A stretch of 64,000 nt of DNA. It comes from Rheum nobile. Its lineage: Eukaryota; Streptophyta; Magnoliopsida; Caryophyllales; Polygonaceae. The notes under the pieces are model-generated. The model was not told the DNA's origin and searched no databases. It worked only from the letters and a program-made list of their open reading frames with translations. The stretch spans positions 1 to 64,000 of the forward strand of contig WOAB01000884.1 in assembly GCA_027886185.1 (NCBI GenBank). Reading direction: 5' to 3'. Shown here one piece after another: positions 22,301-35,110 of this stretch. Both the position numbers and the translations under genes were made by a program. Every line of letters begins with the position of its first letter. Positions within the stretch are counted from its first letter, which is position 1.

Positions 22301-23015
22301 ACAAGAAGATTTGGTGCCACAAAAGACAATTATATGTAGAAAACTTGTGGATGAATGAGCCATAGAAGACAATGACATTTCATTGTAATTGATCAAGGTA
22401 GTGTTATGTTGTTGTTGCTATCTTGGCTACTATAATGAGGCAATCCGAGCAAGAGAATTGTTCAAACTTTAAAGCAGATAACTTACATTTTGCAAAATCC
22501 TATTTTAAGTCTATGTGCTAAACAGTAAGAAACTGGATAAAGCAAGGATAATGACACGCTTTGCTAGTGACAGCTAACTGAACAACAATCCAAAATCAAA
22601 TTTTGCATCTAAGTTGATGAGATTAATTAAACAATTCCTTTACCATGTTGAATCTGTGAAATGAAACATGCTTTGTGACCAGCCATGCTCAAGTTAAATT
22701 CGTTCTTATTGTACTATTCCATTCATCCTCAGATAGATTCAGTGGAGATTTCACCGTTCCTGCATTATACGAGGCTTATTTGAGATTTATCAAGCATATT
22801 ATCATCATAAGAGCAATGATATCAGCAAGATCAACTCTGCTATTTCATAAACAAACAAACAAATTATGCAGTAATTTCTTCTTTTTCAGTCCGACAATGG
22901 CGATATCATTCACCAAAACCAAACTTCATTTCTTCCCCCAATTCTCAATCATTCCATCATCATCACGCTAATAGCATACAACTGATCTACTTAATTGATG
23001 AACAAAGAATGCTAA

Positions 23016-23520
23016 TTAACAAAGAAACGAAGACATAGCAATTAGCAAATTTTCACCTCTAACGTTAGTGTTGTTAATTAGGGCGTCGATTTGGCCGAAA
23101 GCGTCTTGTGCTCTTTGAACGGACACCTCAATGAATTTTCCGTCGGCGGAGACATCAAGCATGACGGCCACCACTAGAACCGAAGAATTCCTAGTTCTCT
23201 TGTTGATTTGTTCGCATAGGGAATTGAGGCACTCGATTCGACGAGCGGTGACAATGACCTTGCAACCGGCCTTGGCCAGGTCAAGGCAGAGCTCGAGGCA
23301 CCAGAAGTCGTTAGGCAATGATAAGGCGAGCTCGAAGGAAGGTCCACCACCTAGAGTGGTGAGCTCGAAGGAAGGTCCACCGCCTGGAGTGGTCGGTGAT
23401 GAAGAGGAGGAGATGTCGTTGGTGAGCTCGAAGGAACGAGGAGGAGATGTTGCCGGCGAGCTCGAAGGAATGACATGGATGATGGATGTCAGGATGTGGC
23501 CCGATCAAGAGGTGAAGTGA
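23016..23520 (-). pseudogene. Short-chain dehydrogenase/reductase fragment
   Basis: The frame reads ELCLDLAKAGCKVIVTARRI, then LDVSADGKFIEVSV and AFGQIDALINNTNVRG. These are the beta-alpha-beta start, the LDV strand and the NNAG-like motif of the Rossmann fold of NADP-dependent SDR proteins (3-oxoacyl-ACP reductase-like). Homology ends at VRG followed by GTGAAAAT, a plausible exon boundary. The glycine-rich TGASSGIG cofactor loop that should precede ELCLDL is replaced by LPNDFWCL. The upstream part (23320-23500) consists of short imperfect repeats of GAGCTCGAAGGAA. Not functional. Confidence 0.75.
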
Positions 23521-23872
23521 TTTAGGAGGAGAGAGAGCGTGAGGGTAGTGTGAGTAAATGGAAGGGGTCAAACTCCTAAACCGGAAATTTTTTAGGTTGA
23601 TTGTCAAATATTGATTAACAAAGGGGGCAATGGGCCTTATTTGTTCTATTTATTATTATGTTATTAGTCATATAAGACATGGGCCCATAAGGCCCAATAA
23701 GTGCAAATCAGAAGGGGAAAAGGCCCAACAACAAGCAAAATTGTTGAATTTCATCAATTTTATAGCCGAAGGCAATTTTTGATAGAAATGTAATGGGGGC
23801 CTAATGACGATTCTATTCAGGTATGATTTATATATACGATTCGGATCGAGGGGCCTATATTTGTATCGTAAG

Positions 23873-23890
23873 ATCGTAGGATCCTACGAT
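23873..23890. other. 18-bp perfect palindrome
   Basis: ATCGTAGGATCCTACGAT is its own reverse complement. It sits in the captured segment and is flanked by GTATCGTAAG and ACGGATCACG. No known role. Confidence 0.7.
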
Positions 23891-24045
23891 ACGGATCACG
23901 ATTTTAATAACCTTGCTTGACGGTCATCTTCCATAGCGTCTCCTTCAACATCGATACAAGGCAACGCGTCTCGACACCTCATAACATTCCACGTTGACGG
24001 GATCCAGGAGCCCTAACAATATCCCTAAGGCGTTTGGCAGATTGA

Positions 24046-25480
24046 TCAGGTGCATGTGGGAAATGCCTTCCATACGCCTGCCTCCTTGAAAACCGAAATG
24101 CCATTCTTCATTTTGAATTTTGAAATCTTTTTCGAGATCTTTTGTAGAGCCATCACACCACTATTTTGAAATCTTTTTCGACATTTTAGTACGACACCTA
24201 GGCCGACTCCTCTTACGTTCGACGCCCCATCTGTATGGAGTTGCCACATGCCCCGCTCCTTTTCAACTTGCAGTTGTTCGACCTCGTTCATGGCTTCTTG
24301 TTCCAGTGTAGGACTGAAATCGGCCACAAAGTCGGCCAAAGCTTGAGATTTGATCGTCGTCCTTGGATCATACTCGATGTCGAATCCGCTAAGGTGTATA
24401 GCCACTTAGCCATTCATCCTGTAAATTCCGGTTTCCTCATGACGGCTTTCATGGGATGGTTAGTCCTCACAACAATAGCATGTGATTCGAAGTAGGGTCT
24501 TAACTTGTTTGAGGCCATAACTAGTGCCAAGACTAATTTTTCAAGTGACGTGTACCTTGTCTCGGTAGGAAGTAGGGAAGGACTCATGTAGTCGACCGGT
24601 GATTGTTTGTTGTCTTCTTCTCTTGTCAGGACTACGCTGACGGTTGATTCTGATACGGCCAGGTACAGTGGTAATGGCTCGTCGTCTTTCAGTTTAGCCA
24701 GCAGGAGGGGACTCGCCAGATACGTCTTTAAGTCTTGGAAGGCTTGCTCGTGTACTGTCCGAAGACTTTGATATGAATCTGTTCAATCTTGCTATCCGTC
24801 CTGTCAATTTCTAGACGTCTTTGACACATCGGGGGGACCTCAGGTTGACGATAGCCTTGATCTGGTCTGGACTGGCCTCGATCCCCCTTTGCGTCACCAT
24901 GTATCCCAAGAATTTTCCTAAAGACACTCCGAAAGAGCATTTAGTAAGGTTTAGCTTCATGTTATATCTTTTCAATACCTCGAATATTTCTTTCAGGTGT
25001 TCAATGTGGTCCCTTGCCGCTTTGGACTTGACGAGCATGTCATCGATGTAAACCTCCATTGTGTCCCCGATCTGGTCTTTGAACATTTTGTTCACCAACC
25101 TCTGATATGTAGCCCCTGCATTTTTCAATCCAAAAGGCATGACTTTGTAGTAGTACGTACCTTGGCTTGTTATGAAGGCTGACTTTTCTTGATCGTCGGG
25201 GTCCATGAGAATTTGGTTGTATCCACTAAACGCGTCCATGAATGTTAACATTTCATGTCCGGCGGTCACGTCAACCATGGCGTCGATATGTGGTAATGGG
25301 AAGGAGTCTTTTGGACAAGCTTTATTCAAGTCTGTGAAGTCGATGCATACTTTCCATTTCCCGTTCTTCTTCTGAACTACAATGACGTTTGCTAGCTAAT
25401 CGGGGTACTTGACTTCCCTTATTTTGCATGTCTCGAGTAAGTTCTTGACCTCATCGTCCACGATTTTATTGCGTTCAGGT
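24046..25480 (-). pseudogene. First RT and truncated RNase H of the Tat element (upstream copy)
   Basis: The RT core contains LNKACPKDSFPLPHIDAMVD, MDAFSGYNQI, FGLKNAGATYQRLVN and an intact YIDDMLVKS box (25329-24811). The connection and RNase H start follow (LHTDGASNVRGVGLGVVLK). Homology ends at 24184, where captured DNA begins. It lacks 63 bp near 24757 compared with the downstream copy, so this copy has an intact active site but a broken frame. Confidence 0.85.
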
Positions 25481-25854
25481 GTGAATTTTCTCCTTTTTTG
25501 CTTGACCGGAGGATATGTGGGATCTACATTTAATTTGTGAGTAATAACGTCTGGGGAGATCCCCACCATGTCTTTGTGTGACCAGGCAAAACAATCAAAG
25601 TTGGATCGTAAAAAGGAAATTAAATCTGATATGGTCGAATTGTTCAGATCTAATCCGACCCTTACCGTTTGTGTTGGCTTTGAAGGGTCCAGCGTGATCT
25701 CGTCGGTTGTTCCATCTCTGGTTCGATGTATCGCGTGGTTCCCTAGCCACACTGTGATTGCTATGCGGAGGACTTGTCGACTGCCCCTTTCATGGAAGTG
25801 ACATAGCATTCCTTAGCAGCCCGCTAGTCACCTCTTATTTCATGTACCCCCCAC

Positions 25855-26193
25855 TTAGTAGGGAACTTTATGGTTTAGTGGTAAGTGGAAGGTACAGCTT
25901 TCGGCGTGGATCCAGGGTCTGCCAAGGATTGCATTGTATGTGGATGGGCAGTCGAGTATTAAAAACTTTACCTGTTGGATGACTCCACCAGCGTATGTTG
26001 CCAACACGATCTTGCCTCGGGTATATTTAACTTCCCCGCTGAATCTGACCAGCGGGGTAGAGTTTCTGGTTAGGTCGTCCTCGCTTAAACCCATACCCTT
26101 TAAGGCGTCGAGTGTCAACAGGTTGGTGGAGCTACCTGTGTCGATTAAAACGCGACGGATAAGGCAGTTGTTAATTGAAAGAGAGATTACCAA
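25855..26193 (-). pseudogene. Tat aspartic protease
   Basis: Retropepsin-like domain with the catalytic DTGSS triplet in LIDTGSSTNLLTLDALKGMG and a C-terminal NAILGRPWIH. The ORF is open across the domain but is separated from gag and RT by stops. It would process the Gag-Pol polyprotein. Confidence 0.8.
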
Positions 26194-28018
26194 ACCGTCA
26201 TGGTGGTCGCCTAACTCTTAGGCTTCTGAATCGTCGAAAGTGATGGCGGGGGCGTTGGTGGTTTGTGATTGCCTCACCTCCCCCCGAATCGGCCTATCGC
26301 CTATGCTTTCTCGGGTGTATCTTTTGGCGGCCGAGTACGTGTTTCCACACACGTCCGACCCTCCTGAAATGGTGTTAACAATTTTAGTGGGAACTGGAGA
26401 AGACGGCTTGTCAGATGTTACCTGGTCCCTTCGATCGAGAGTCGCTTTGGCATTATCAAAGATGACATCGCGTAATAGCCCCTATGCGAGGAGCCTTGCG
26501 ACATCCTTACGAAGGGCTATACATTCATCTGTCGAGTGTATGTGGTCTCCATGGAACTCGCACCACCGGTTCATGTCCTTCTTTGCGTCTGGTTTGTCGC
26601 TCTTCCAAGGCCACCTTACTTATTTTCCATACTTGTCGAAACTCTTTACAAACTCTGACACAGAGATGTTGAAGTTGTAAGAGTGGAGCTTGGGAGGGAG
26701 AGCGTGATTGTTCTTCCAATCCTGGTTCCTGTCATAAGAATTGTTTACCTGACTGGCGTCGCTCCGCCCTTTAGGATAAGGTTGGTGTCGTTGATCGCGT
26801 CGATGATCCGAAGATGTTCTTCTATCAACTCGATTGGGGCTCTTGTTTGCCTTGGAAGGCTCTTCATCTTCTTTGAGTCTGACTTGCGCCATGGTTTTGT
26901 CTTGTACATCTTCAAAGCTTCGGCACGGATATTTGGTCAGTTCGCGGTAGAGCTCACTACCTCTGATCAAACTCCGGCAGAATGCTTCGATCGACGTTGG
27001 GACATCGCAATATGGGATTGCGACCTTCTCTTTGTTGTACCTGTTAAGATAATCTCATAGAGGTTCTCCATACCTTTGCACGATCCTGTATAGATCGCTT
27101 GATTGCTTTTATAATCGTCAACTTCTAGCGAATTGAACTTTGAATGAACTGATCATGTCGGCGAAGGAAGCGATGGAGCCCTGTGGTAAATGCATAAGCC
27201 AAGTTAGTGCAGGTCCGGCGAGGGTCGTGCCAAAGCTTTTGTACATGACTGCCTCACAGTTCCCCCTTTGGGATCGAAATTGTCATTAATTTTTGTTTGT
27301 AAATTGAGACGTGATCATCGGGGTCCCCGGTCCTACCGTAGTTGGGCATGTTGGGGACATGGAACTTTTTAGGAATCTCGATGTGTGCAATCGCCTCTGC
27401 GAAAGGCGAATCTTCGTATCCGTCGATTGCTTCTTTCTCGATTGGTTGGGGAACACCCGAGATCCATGCAATGCGATCATCCAGAGTCTTCATATGCTCG
27501 TTGATAGCTTGTTGTATAAGGGCCTGGAGATTGGTCAAAGCTGTTACCTACGGATGGGTCACTCGAGCTTCGGTGGGCTCGGCTACAGAATTTGGTATGT
27601 TAGTCGAATCGAAAGTGACCGGAGGGGTCTGGAACATACCAGTAGGTTGGGAGGCATTGGTCGCCACCATAGGTGTCGCGTCTACTCCATCTAGATTGAG
27701 TCATGTAGACAGTCCTTCTGTGTTGACTATGCGTCTTGAGCCTCCGGGGATCGATACGGCCGAGTGTACCTGCAACTTTAAAAACTCATTTTCACGGGTT
27801 AATCGAGCAATTTCGGATTCAGATTGAGCACTTAGCGTTTCAGTCCTGACGCGTTGTTGGGCCAGTTCCTCTTGAAGGACATTCATGGTTCTTGCGAGCT
27901 CTTGCATTTACGAGTCTGTGACTGGTTGGCCGTTGATGTCCTCTGCCTGGTTCGTGATTTGGACATTGCCTTGAGCTTGATTTTCGATGAGGATCATGGG
28001 ATTTCCAGCGTCGGCCAT
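26194..28018 (-). pseudogene. Tat gag, decayed
   Basis: Starts at ATG 28018 (MADAGNPMILIENQ), about 50 bp inside the primer site. A coiled-coil-like stretch (LARTMNVLQEELAQQRVRTE) is followed by the retrotransposon gag core (KFHVPNMPNYGRTGDPDDHV, then KQKLMTISIP). Stops at 27908 and 27701, a further one after EARVTHP, and frame changes fragment it. The plus-strand copies at 51.7 and 61.4 kb are clear homologues. Confidence 0.75.
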
Positions 28019-28065
28019 GATGGGATGAGTATCGGATTGATGATTGGATCGTTGATTGGCTAGAT

Positions 28066-28083
28066 GCCCCACGGTGGGCGCCA
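28066..28083 (-). promoter_or_regulatory. Primer binding site
   Basis: Minus strand TGGCGCCCACCGTGGGGC, three bases from the 5' LTR end. The plus-strand Tat copies have TGGCACCCACCGTGGGGC in the same place. I do not assign the tRNA. Confidence 0.75.
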
Positions 28084-28086
28084 AAT

Positions 28087-28723
28087 TGTTTTGGGGGAAA
28101 AAGATCAAACCGACCTGAATCGCTTAAAGAAGGGCTACTAGACAACAATTAGATTGATAATATCCAAATAATTCAAATCCAACAAAGATCTAGACGAAAT
28201 AAGATTAAATAGATGCAAAGACAAGCTTATCTCCTTCGAGTAGGAGACTGGTCGAATCAAGTGATTTAATCGTTGGTCGCTTCAATACTGAAATGAAGAA
28301 CTGAGCTAGAGAATGATTATAAAAACGAATGAGAAAGTAGAGTATTGTAGCTTATATTCGGTAGAAAATGATCATCTGTCTTTTTAGGAGCTTTCTTCAT
28401 CCTAATATATACATGCTTAGACCTAAAGATCAACTAGACTAGCCGTTGTCCCCCATAATCTTCAGAGCTCGTCGGGATGTTTAAACGGGATGGCCGAGAT
28501 TCTTGCCCTATGATGTTCATGCCTTGTTGGTTTGGTCGTAACTGCCATGTGGGCCGACTTACTGGACCAAACAAACCGGGGCCCAACAACTGCATGCGTC
28601 CATTGAGACCGAGATTCTCGCTCGACGCCTTAGCTTGCTCCCAACTGGGTGAATCTTCTGGGAGGAATCATCTTTCCTCAGCTGGGCCGCTTCGATGAAG
28701 ATCCATTAAAAATGTGGCCAACA
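28087..28723 (-). repeat. 5' LTR of the minus-strand Tat element
   Basis: 637 bp, TGTTTTGG...GGCCAACA on the plus strand; pairs with 15523-16159. Outer flank 28724-28728 is GTGGC, completing the target duplication. Confidence 0.92.
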
Positions 28724-28728
28724 GTGGC

Positions 28729-30340
28729 CTTGAGCCTTGGGGGGAGTCTAGAGGCAACGCAGAATGGTGCAAACTGGGATCTAGACAGGAGGTGTGGATG
28801 GGTGCGACGCAATCCAAGAGCAGCCATGGGTTCAGTTTTGGCAAGATTTGGGACAAGCAAGATTGGGTTTTCATATTGTTTTCATTTGCAGTTAGGGAGG
28901 CACTTATCGCCAGGCGGGGAGGAATGACTCAAGATTATGGTGATGGGGTTCAAGGATGCTCAACCAAGCCAGGGTGGATCTAAGATGATATAGGTTCAGA
29001 GTTTGGATTGTTGCGGGGGTCGTAACCGACCGTTAGATTGGCAAGGGTGAGCGTTTGATTGGTCGGCGGTGGTAGTGTATGTACTCGGATCGGAGGATGA
29101 GCTCAGCAGTCGCGAAAAAGACGACCAAGCCGACGGGCTAGTTGTTGATGATTCAAGATGTCCGAGGTTTATACGATGAAGCATCCACAAGGGACAATTT
29201 TTTGTAAATCAATAGCATGTGTTCTCATCAAATTCAACACTTCTCATGAAAAAAAACAGAGAATTTATGGGATATAATCCCATGAGGTTAAGAGAAAGAT
29301 TATTCCATAGAGAAGTTATGAGGTTGAGTTGGGTTTAGTTTATTTTGGGATATAATTTCAAAAATATGAAGGAGATAATCCCATAAGTGAGTTGAGAGAA
29401 TTGGGTTGGTTGATTCTTGGATTGATTTGTTTCATGGTTTATGTTAGTTGAATGGTTTAGAGGGTTTTAGAGAGAACGACTCAACCTTCTCTCTATGTCC
29501 CATAAAGAGCATTTTTTTACTGCAACATCTTTTACATCAGTGTCTACGTATATCCAAATTTACTAAGTTTACTAACATTAAACTAATATTTGATATTGTT
29601 TTACACTAAAGTTTACTATAACATATTTTACGTGTTTATAGGGCTATATCCAACTTTCCTAAGAATTTTACTAACAGTCACATCCAAATTTACTGAGTAT
29701 ACTAAGAAATTTATTTGGTTATATGAAATTTATTAATTAAGTTTAATCAAATTAAATAATTATCCTATTATCTTCTCCTAGGTTGTAATTTTAAATAGCA
29801 AGCATCAAATTAGTAATTCAATCTAAACAAATCCAAACTAACAAATATTAAGTTTAAAATCATTTGGCCGTGAGATCCACATACAATTTGTATAAAAAAA
29901 GAAGAGAAAAATGCTTAGTTAATAACTGTAATTAATACATTGTAATTATTATTATTTATTTTTCACTACGAGAAGTTATCGGCATTAAAATCAGTAGAGC
30001 TTTCATCTCACAACTTTGGGAACATTTCGCAGCCTCAACCGACATCTATTACTCCACTAGAGGACAACATGTTTGTACTGAGCAAAACCTCAAGATGGTG
30101 GCTGACCGGAGTATTAGGGTTGAGTGAATTTTATGTAGTTTTGAAAATTTATAGACTGAACAAGAAAATATTCCATTGAGTAATTGAGGTAAGTGAAGAT
30201 TAGGTAAAATATTTGTAGTTACATGACTAGACTGGGAATAAATAAGAAAGAAAGAGAAAGTAAAAAAGAGAACAAAAATAAATCATTACAGAGTCCCGTT
30301 CCGATAAACAACTCCCTTAAGATAAGCACTACACATATAC
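28729..30340. other. Region without a supported gene
   Basis: Before the Tat insertion this joined directly to 15517. The first 450 bp are less AT-rich but give no convincing reading frame. ATGGGATATAATCCCAT (29267-29283) is an inverted repeat, and related GGGATATAAT/AGATAATCCCAT words recur nearby. ATCCAAATTTACT occurs near 29553 and 29685. The rest is AT-rich. Confidence 0.4.
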
Positions 30341-30959
30341 GACAACCTTAGGATGGAGAAGATGAACGGCCACGATTGAAGGAGAAGCAACACGGGATAA
30401 ATACCCAGTTGGAGACGCGGTGGCAACATTGTAATTTAAAGTAATTTGAACATTGTATTACAACATTACCCTTACCCCTAACCGGCGCCAAAAGGCCCAA
30501 AAACGTTTCAGATGCCTCAAACCCTCTCAGACTCTCTGAAAGCAAAAACCCACACCAGCTGAAGACGCGAATACAAATCGAGCGAAACACAGTACTCGAT
30601 TTGAGAAAGACGATCATAGTTGAAGAGAAGAAGACGAATCCACGCACTCAGACGCTCTCAATTGCACAAGTACAAGCAAATACAAACAAAAAACAACATG
30701 AGCGACACAGATTACAGTCAAGACGACTTGGGAGGTGCGAATAACACATTTAGGGTTTCAATTTCACATAGATTACTCAGAAATCAAGTTTCGAAACTTC
30801 GTTAAATGTTGTTGCACCATTACAAACACATAGCTCAATGTTACGATTGTTAGCGTTGCTTCAGTATTTTTTTTTTCGTTGGGACATTGTTCTCCTGATC
30901 TTAATTCTGTGTTCGTGTCGTTTCCTGAGGTTCAATTGGGACTTGGAGGATCATTATCT

Positions 30960-32800
30960 TCTTAAAGAGTTCATCCTTTTGTGATGAAAAACTAGGTTTA
31001 CGTGAGGTTCATTTTAGGTGTTCGGGGTTCATTTGCTTTTACATTAGTTCATGCCTGTGTTTACCTGAGATGCATTTTTCAGTGAGGTTCATTATCGAGT
31101 TAGAGGTTCATTTTCTTCTTCCAGATTGCATGCCTTTGAGATAAAAAATTAGGTTTTCCTGAGGTTGATTTTATAAGTTGGTGGTTCATTTGCTTTTACC
31201 AGAGTTCATGCATGTGTTTCCCTGAGTTGCATTGAATCCATGAGGTTCATTTATGACTTAGAGGTTCATTTATGAGTTGCAGATTTCATGCCTTTGTGAT
31301 AAAAAATTAGTTTTACCTGAGGTTCATTTGCTCTTAGTTCATGCATGTGTTGTGGGTTCATTAGAGTTCATTTGCTTTTACAGGGTTCATTTGGTTTTTC
31401 TGAGGTTCATTTTAGGAGTTGGGGGTTCAATTTAGGTGTTGGGGGTTCATTAGGTTTTTCTGAGGTTCATTTTAGGTGTTGGGGGTTCAATTTAGTTGTT
31501 GGGGGTTCATTAGGTTTTTCTGAGGTTCATTTTAGGTGTTGGGGGTTCATTTGCTTTTACAGGGTTCATTTGGTTTTTCTGAGGTTTATTTTAGGAGTTG
31601 GGGGTTCAATTTAGGTGTTGGGGGTTCATTAGGTTTTTCTGAGGTTCATTTTAGGTGTTGGGGGTTCATTTGCTTTTACAGGGTTCATTAGGTTTTTATG
31701 AGTTGCAGATTTCATGCCTTTGTGATAAGAAATTAGTTTTACCTGAGGTTCATTTGCTCTTACCAGAGTTCATGCATGTGTTGTGGGTTCATTAGAGTTC
31801 ATTTGCTTTTACAGGGTTCATTTGGTTTTTCTGAGGTTCATTTTAGGAGTTGGGGGTTCAATTTAGGTGTTGGGGGTTCATTAGGTTTTTCTGAGGTTCA
31901 TTTTAGGTGTTGGGGGTTCATTTGCTTTTACAGGGTTCATTAGGTTTTTATGAGTTGCAGATTTCATGCCTTTGTGATAAAAAAATAGTTTTACCTGAGG
32001 CTCATTTGCTCTTACCAGAGTTCATGCATGTGTTGTGGGTTCATTAGAGTTCATTTGCTTTTACAGGGTTCATTTGGTTTTTCTGAGGTTCATTTTAGGA
32101 GTTGGGGGTTCAATTTAGGTGTTGGGGGTTCATTAGGTTTTTCTGAGGTTCATTTTAAGTGTTGGGGGTTCATTTGCTTTTACAGGATTCATTTGGTTTT
32201 TCTGAGGTTCATTTTAAGTGTTGGGGGTTCATTTTAAGTGTTGGGGGTTCATTAGATTTTTTTGAGGTTCATTTTAAGTGTTGGGGGTTCATTTTAGGTG
32301 TTGGGGGTTCATTAGGTTTTTTTGAGATTCATTTTAGGTGTTGGGGGTTCATTAGGTTTTTCTGAGGTTCATTTTAGGTGTTGGGGGTTCAATTTAGGTG
32401 TTGGGGGTTCATTAGGTTTTTCTGAGGTTCATTTTAGGTGTTGGGGGTTCATTTGCTTTTACAGGATTCATTAGGTTTTTCTGAGGTTCATTTTAGGTGT
32501 TGGGGGTTCATTTTAGGTGTTGGGGGTTCATTAGGTTTTTTTGAGGTTCATTTTAGCTGTTGGGGGTTCATTTTAGGTGTTGGGGGTTCATTTTAGGAGT
32601 TGGGGGTTCATTTTAGGTGTTGGGGGTTCATTAGATTTTTCTGAGGTTCATTTTAGGTGTTGGGGGTTCATTTGCTTTTACAGGATTCATTTGGTTTTTC
32701 TGAGGTTCATTTTAGGAGTTGGGGGTTCATTTTAGGTGTTGGGGATTCATTAGGTTTTTCTGAGGTTCATTTCAGGTGTTGGGGTTCATTTGCTTTTACA
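30960..32800 (+). repeat. GGTTCATT array in intron 1 of the Ulp1-like gene
   Basis: Dozens of GGTTCATT words, mostly as GGTTCATTTTAGGTGTTGGG, or followed by AGGTTTTTCTGA or TGCTTTTACAG, always on the plus strand. Higher-order units recur: TTCATGCATGTGTTGTGGG appears near 31341, 31770 and 32023. Spurious ORFs read through it because the repeat lacks frequent stops. Confidence 0.92.
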
Positions 32801-34429
32801 GTATGAACTTCTATGCAGTTGTTGTATTTAAACAGGGTATTGTTACAGTTTACTTCATAGTCTAAAGTTGGTCTTACAATTGTCATGTTTCTCTTAGCAG
32901 GCTCAACTAGACAATCGCGACAACAAAAAAGGCTTACACACAAAGACATTGAGGTGCCGTATGAGAGTACAGAGAGTACCAGCAGCGATGACATTCCACT
33001 GATAAGGAAAATCTCTGCGAAAAAATCTGTTGTAAAGAGAATACAACAACAAAAGAGCACAACACCAGCTAAAAAAGCCACAACAATGCCGAGACAAAAG
33101 AGGAGGAGTACTAAGAGAGAGAGACAGCCAGGCAACAAGGATTTGAAGGGACAAGCTTCAAAATCAGAACAACCTCCAGAAAAAAAGCAGTGTACTGAAA
33201 CAGCAAACTCTGAAGATGAGAAGCTTTCTCAGTATTCTACACCAGGCAACACAACTGCAGATACACCAAACATACAAGCATATGAATTGCATTTAGAAGT
33301 AGAAGGCAAGGGGAAAGGAAAGGAGGTTGAAGACATAGAAAGCCTCAGCTCACAGGAAGAGAAGAAGAGCAGTTCGTCTCAGAGTTCTGGGAAAACAACA
33401 CCAACCACAAGGACAATGACTGTAATTCAGACAGATGAAGCAGTTCAGTTAGAGAGTTCCAGTGAGGAGGAGATTGAGGACAACTTGAGGAACAAACAAA
33501 AGACTACACATATTGAAGAAAGGAAGGACAAGGGGAAGAGGAAAATTGACATTGATGAGGAAGAAACTGCAAAGAAGAACAACGAAGAAAAATGGGCTGT
33601 AGATAAGGGAACAGGAGAGATGAAGCTGTTAATTACCAAGAAAAAACAAGAGAAGCAGAGAGAACCAAAGGAAAGCAAGCAGTTGGAGATAATCCCTGCC
33701 AACCTCAAGATAAAGACAGAATATGATGGCACACAGTACATCTGGTTGGCAACTAGGAATATCCCAAAGGTGTTTGTCAATGTGCTAGAATCCATCCCTG
33801 AAAACAGGAAGGCACAGACTAAGGTCTGGATTAGGGAGATCGGATTTGAGAGCATGCTCGATTTAAAGATTAAAGGAGTGCCTCATTGTCTTGCTTTCTG
33901 GATACTCGAACACTATGACGAGGTCAAATGTGAGATAAAGCTGAATGATGGCAGCATCATTAATGTGACAGAGGAGGAAGTCCAGAGGGTGCTCATGATC
34001 CCTAGAGGCCAGAGGACAGTGGAAAGGAGAGGCAAAGAGGCTGCTGATGACGCCATTATAAAGGAATGGAAAGAATATTTCGACAACATCAAGCAAATCA
34101 GGCCAAGTCATGTGGCAGCCAAACTCAAAACCTGCACCGACAAACTCTGGTTCAAAAGGATGTTCCTTGTCATGTTCATGTCTGTGCTAGTCGAGAGCAA
34201 CCAAAAAGGAACTATTCCTCAGCACATGATGATTAGCGACGTTGAGGACGTAAAGGGATACAACTGGTGTAGGTTTGTCATGAGTGTCTTGCCTCATACA
34301 ACAACTGAATGGAAGGCCAAGAAAGAGAGGTTCTTCAGAGGCCCAATCGTCTTCCTCGTGGTAAAAAACTCTTGTTTATTATTTTTTTGTAAAAAACAGT
34401 TAGTAGTGAGTGTACTATGTCCAAGCATT

Positions 34430-35110
34430 GGGTTCATTGGTAATAACTACTAGGTTCATCATTTACAACTAATAGGTTCATTGAGTATAATGAAAAGGTT
34501 CATCAGACAAAGAATAGGTTATACACTACAAAATCGACCAGGTTCATTGGTGTTGTCTTGCAGGTTCATTACTTTTCTCATGCAGGTTCATTTGTTTAAC
34601 TTGTAGCCACAATTAGTAGTGAGAGTACTGTGTCCAAGCATTGGGTTCATTAGTTATAACTAGTAGGTTCATCATTTATAACTAATAGGTTCATTGAGTA
34701 TAAGGAAGAGGTTCATCAGACATAGAATAAGTTATACACTTGAAAAATCGACCAGGTTCATTGGGGCAGGTTCATTACTTTTCTCATGCAGGTTCATTTG
34801 TTCGACTTGTAGCAACAATTAGTAGCGAGGATACTCTGTCCAAGCATTGGGTTCATTAGTTATACCTACTACGTTCATCAATTACAACTAACAGGTTTAT
34901 TGAGTATAAGGAAAAGGTTCATCGACCAGGTTCATTGGTGCTGTCTTGTAGGTTCATTAATTTTCTAATGCAGGTTCATTTGTTTTGACTTGTAGTAACA
35001 GTTAGTAGTGAGTAAACTCTGACCAAGCATTGGGTTCATTAGTTATAACTACTAGGTTCATCATTTACAACTACCAGGTTCATTGAGAATAAGTAACGGG
35101 TTCATTGAGT
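34430..35110 (+). repeat. GGTTCATT repeats in intron 2
   Basis: A unit of about 200 bp repeats about three times (AAGCATTGGGTTCATTAGTT, then ACTAGTAGGTTCATCATTTA), with the GGTTCAT core every 20-40 bp. Plus orientation only. Confidence 0.88.

Larger units (their letters stand above)
21870..24183. other. Captured 2.3-kb segment inside the Tat element
   Basis: Lies between the two RT copies and has no retrotransposon similarity that I can see. From the left: a 45-bp direct repeat (21871-21915 and about 21965-22009, TGACGTACGTGCTTGATAGG type), an ABCG-like fragment, unassigned AT-rich DNA (22400-22960), a short-chain dehydrogenase fragment, and spacer with an 18-bp palindrome. Both gene fragments are on the sense strand of the retrotransposon. 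Confidence 0.75.
15523..28723 (-). mobile_element. Tat-lineage Ty3/gypsy LTR retrotransposon, chimeric, 13.2 kb
   Basis: Two 637-bp direct LTRs flanked by a perfect 5-bp duplication GTGGC. The minus-strand order is 5' LTR, primer site, gag, protease, RT, part of RNase H, 2.3 kb of foreign DNA, a second RT and RNase H, integrase, antisense ORF, polypurine tract, 3' LTR. Lack of a chromodomain and presence of an extra antisense ORF fit the Tat branch (Retand/Grande-like). The LTRs differ at roughly 5% of positions by eye, so it is not a new insertion, and every reading frame carries stops. The duplicated RT around captured DNA is abnormal for the family. Confidence 0.92.

Noticed and set aside
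31345..32365. ORFs reading through the GGTTCATT array (GFSEVHFRCWGF-type peptides)
   Set aside because: They are a translation of the tandem repeat inside a GT-AG intron, with no independent coding evidence.
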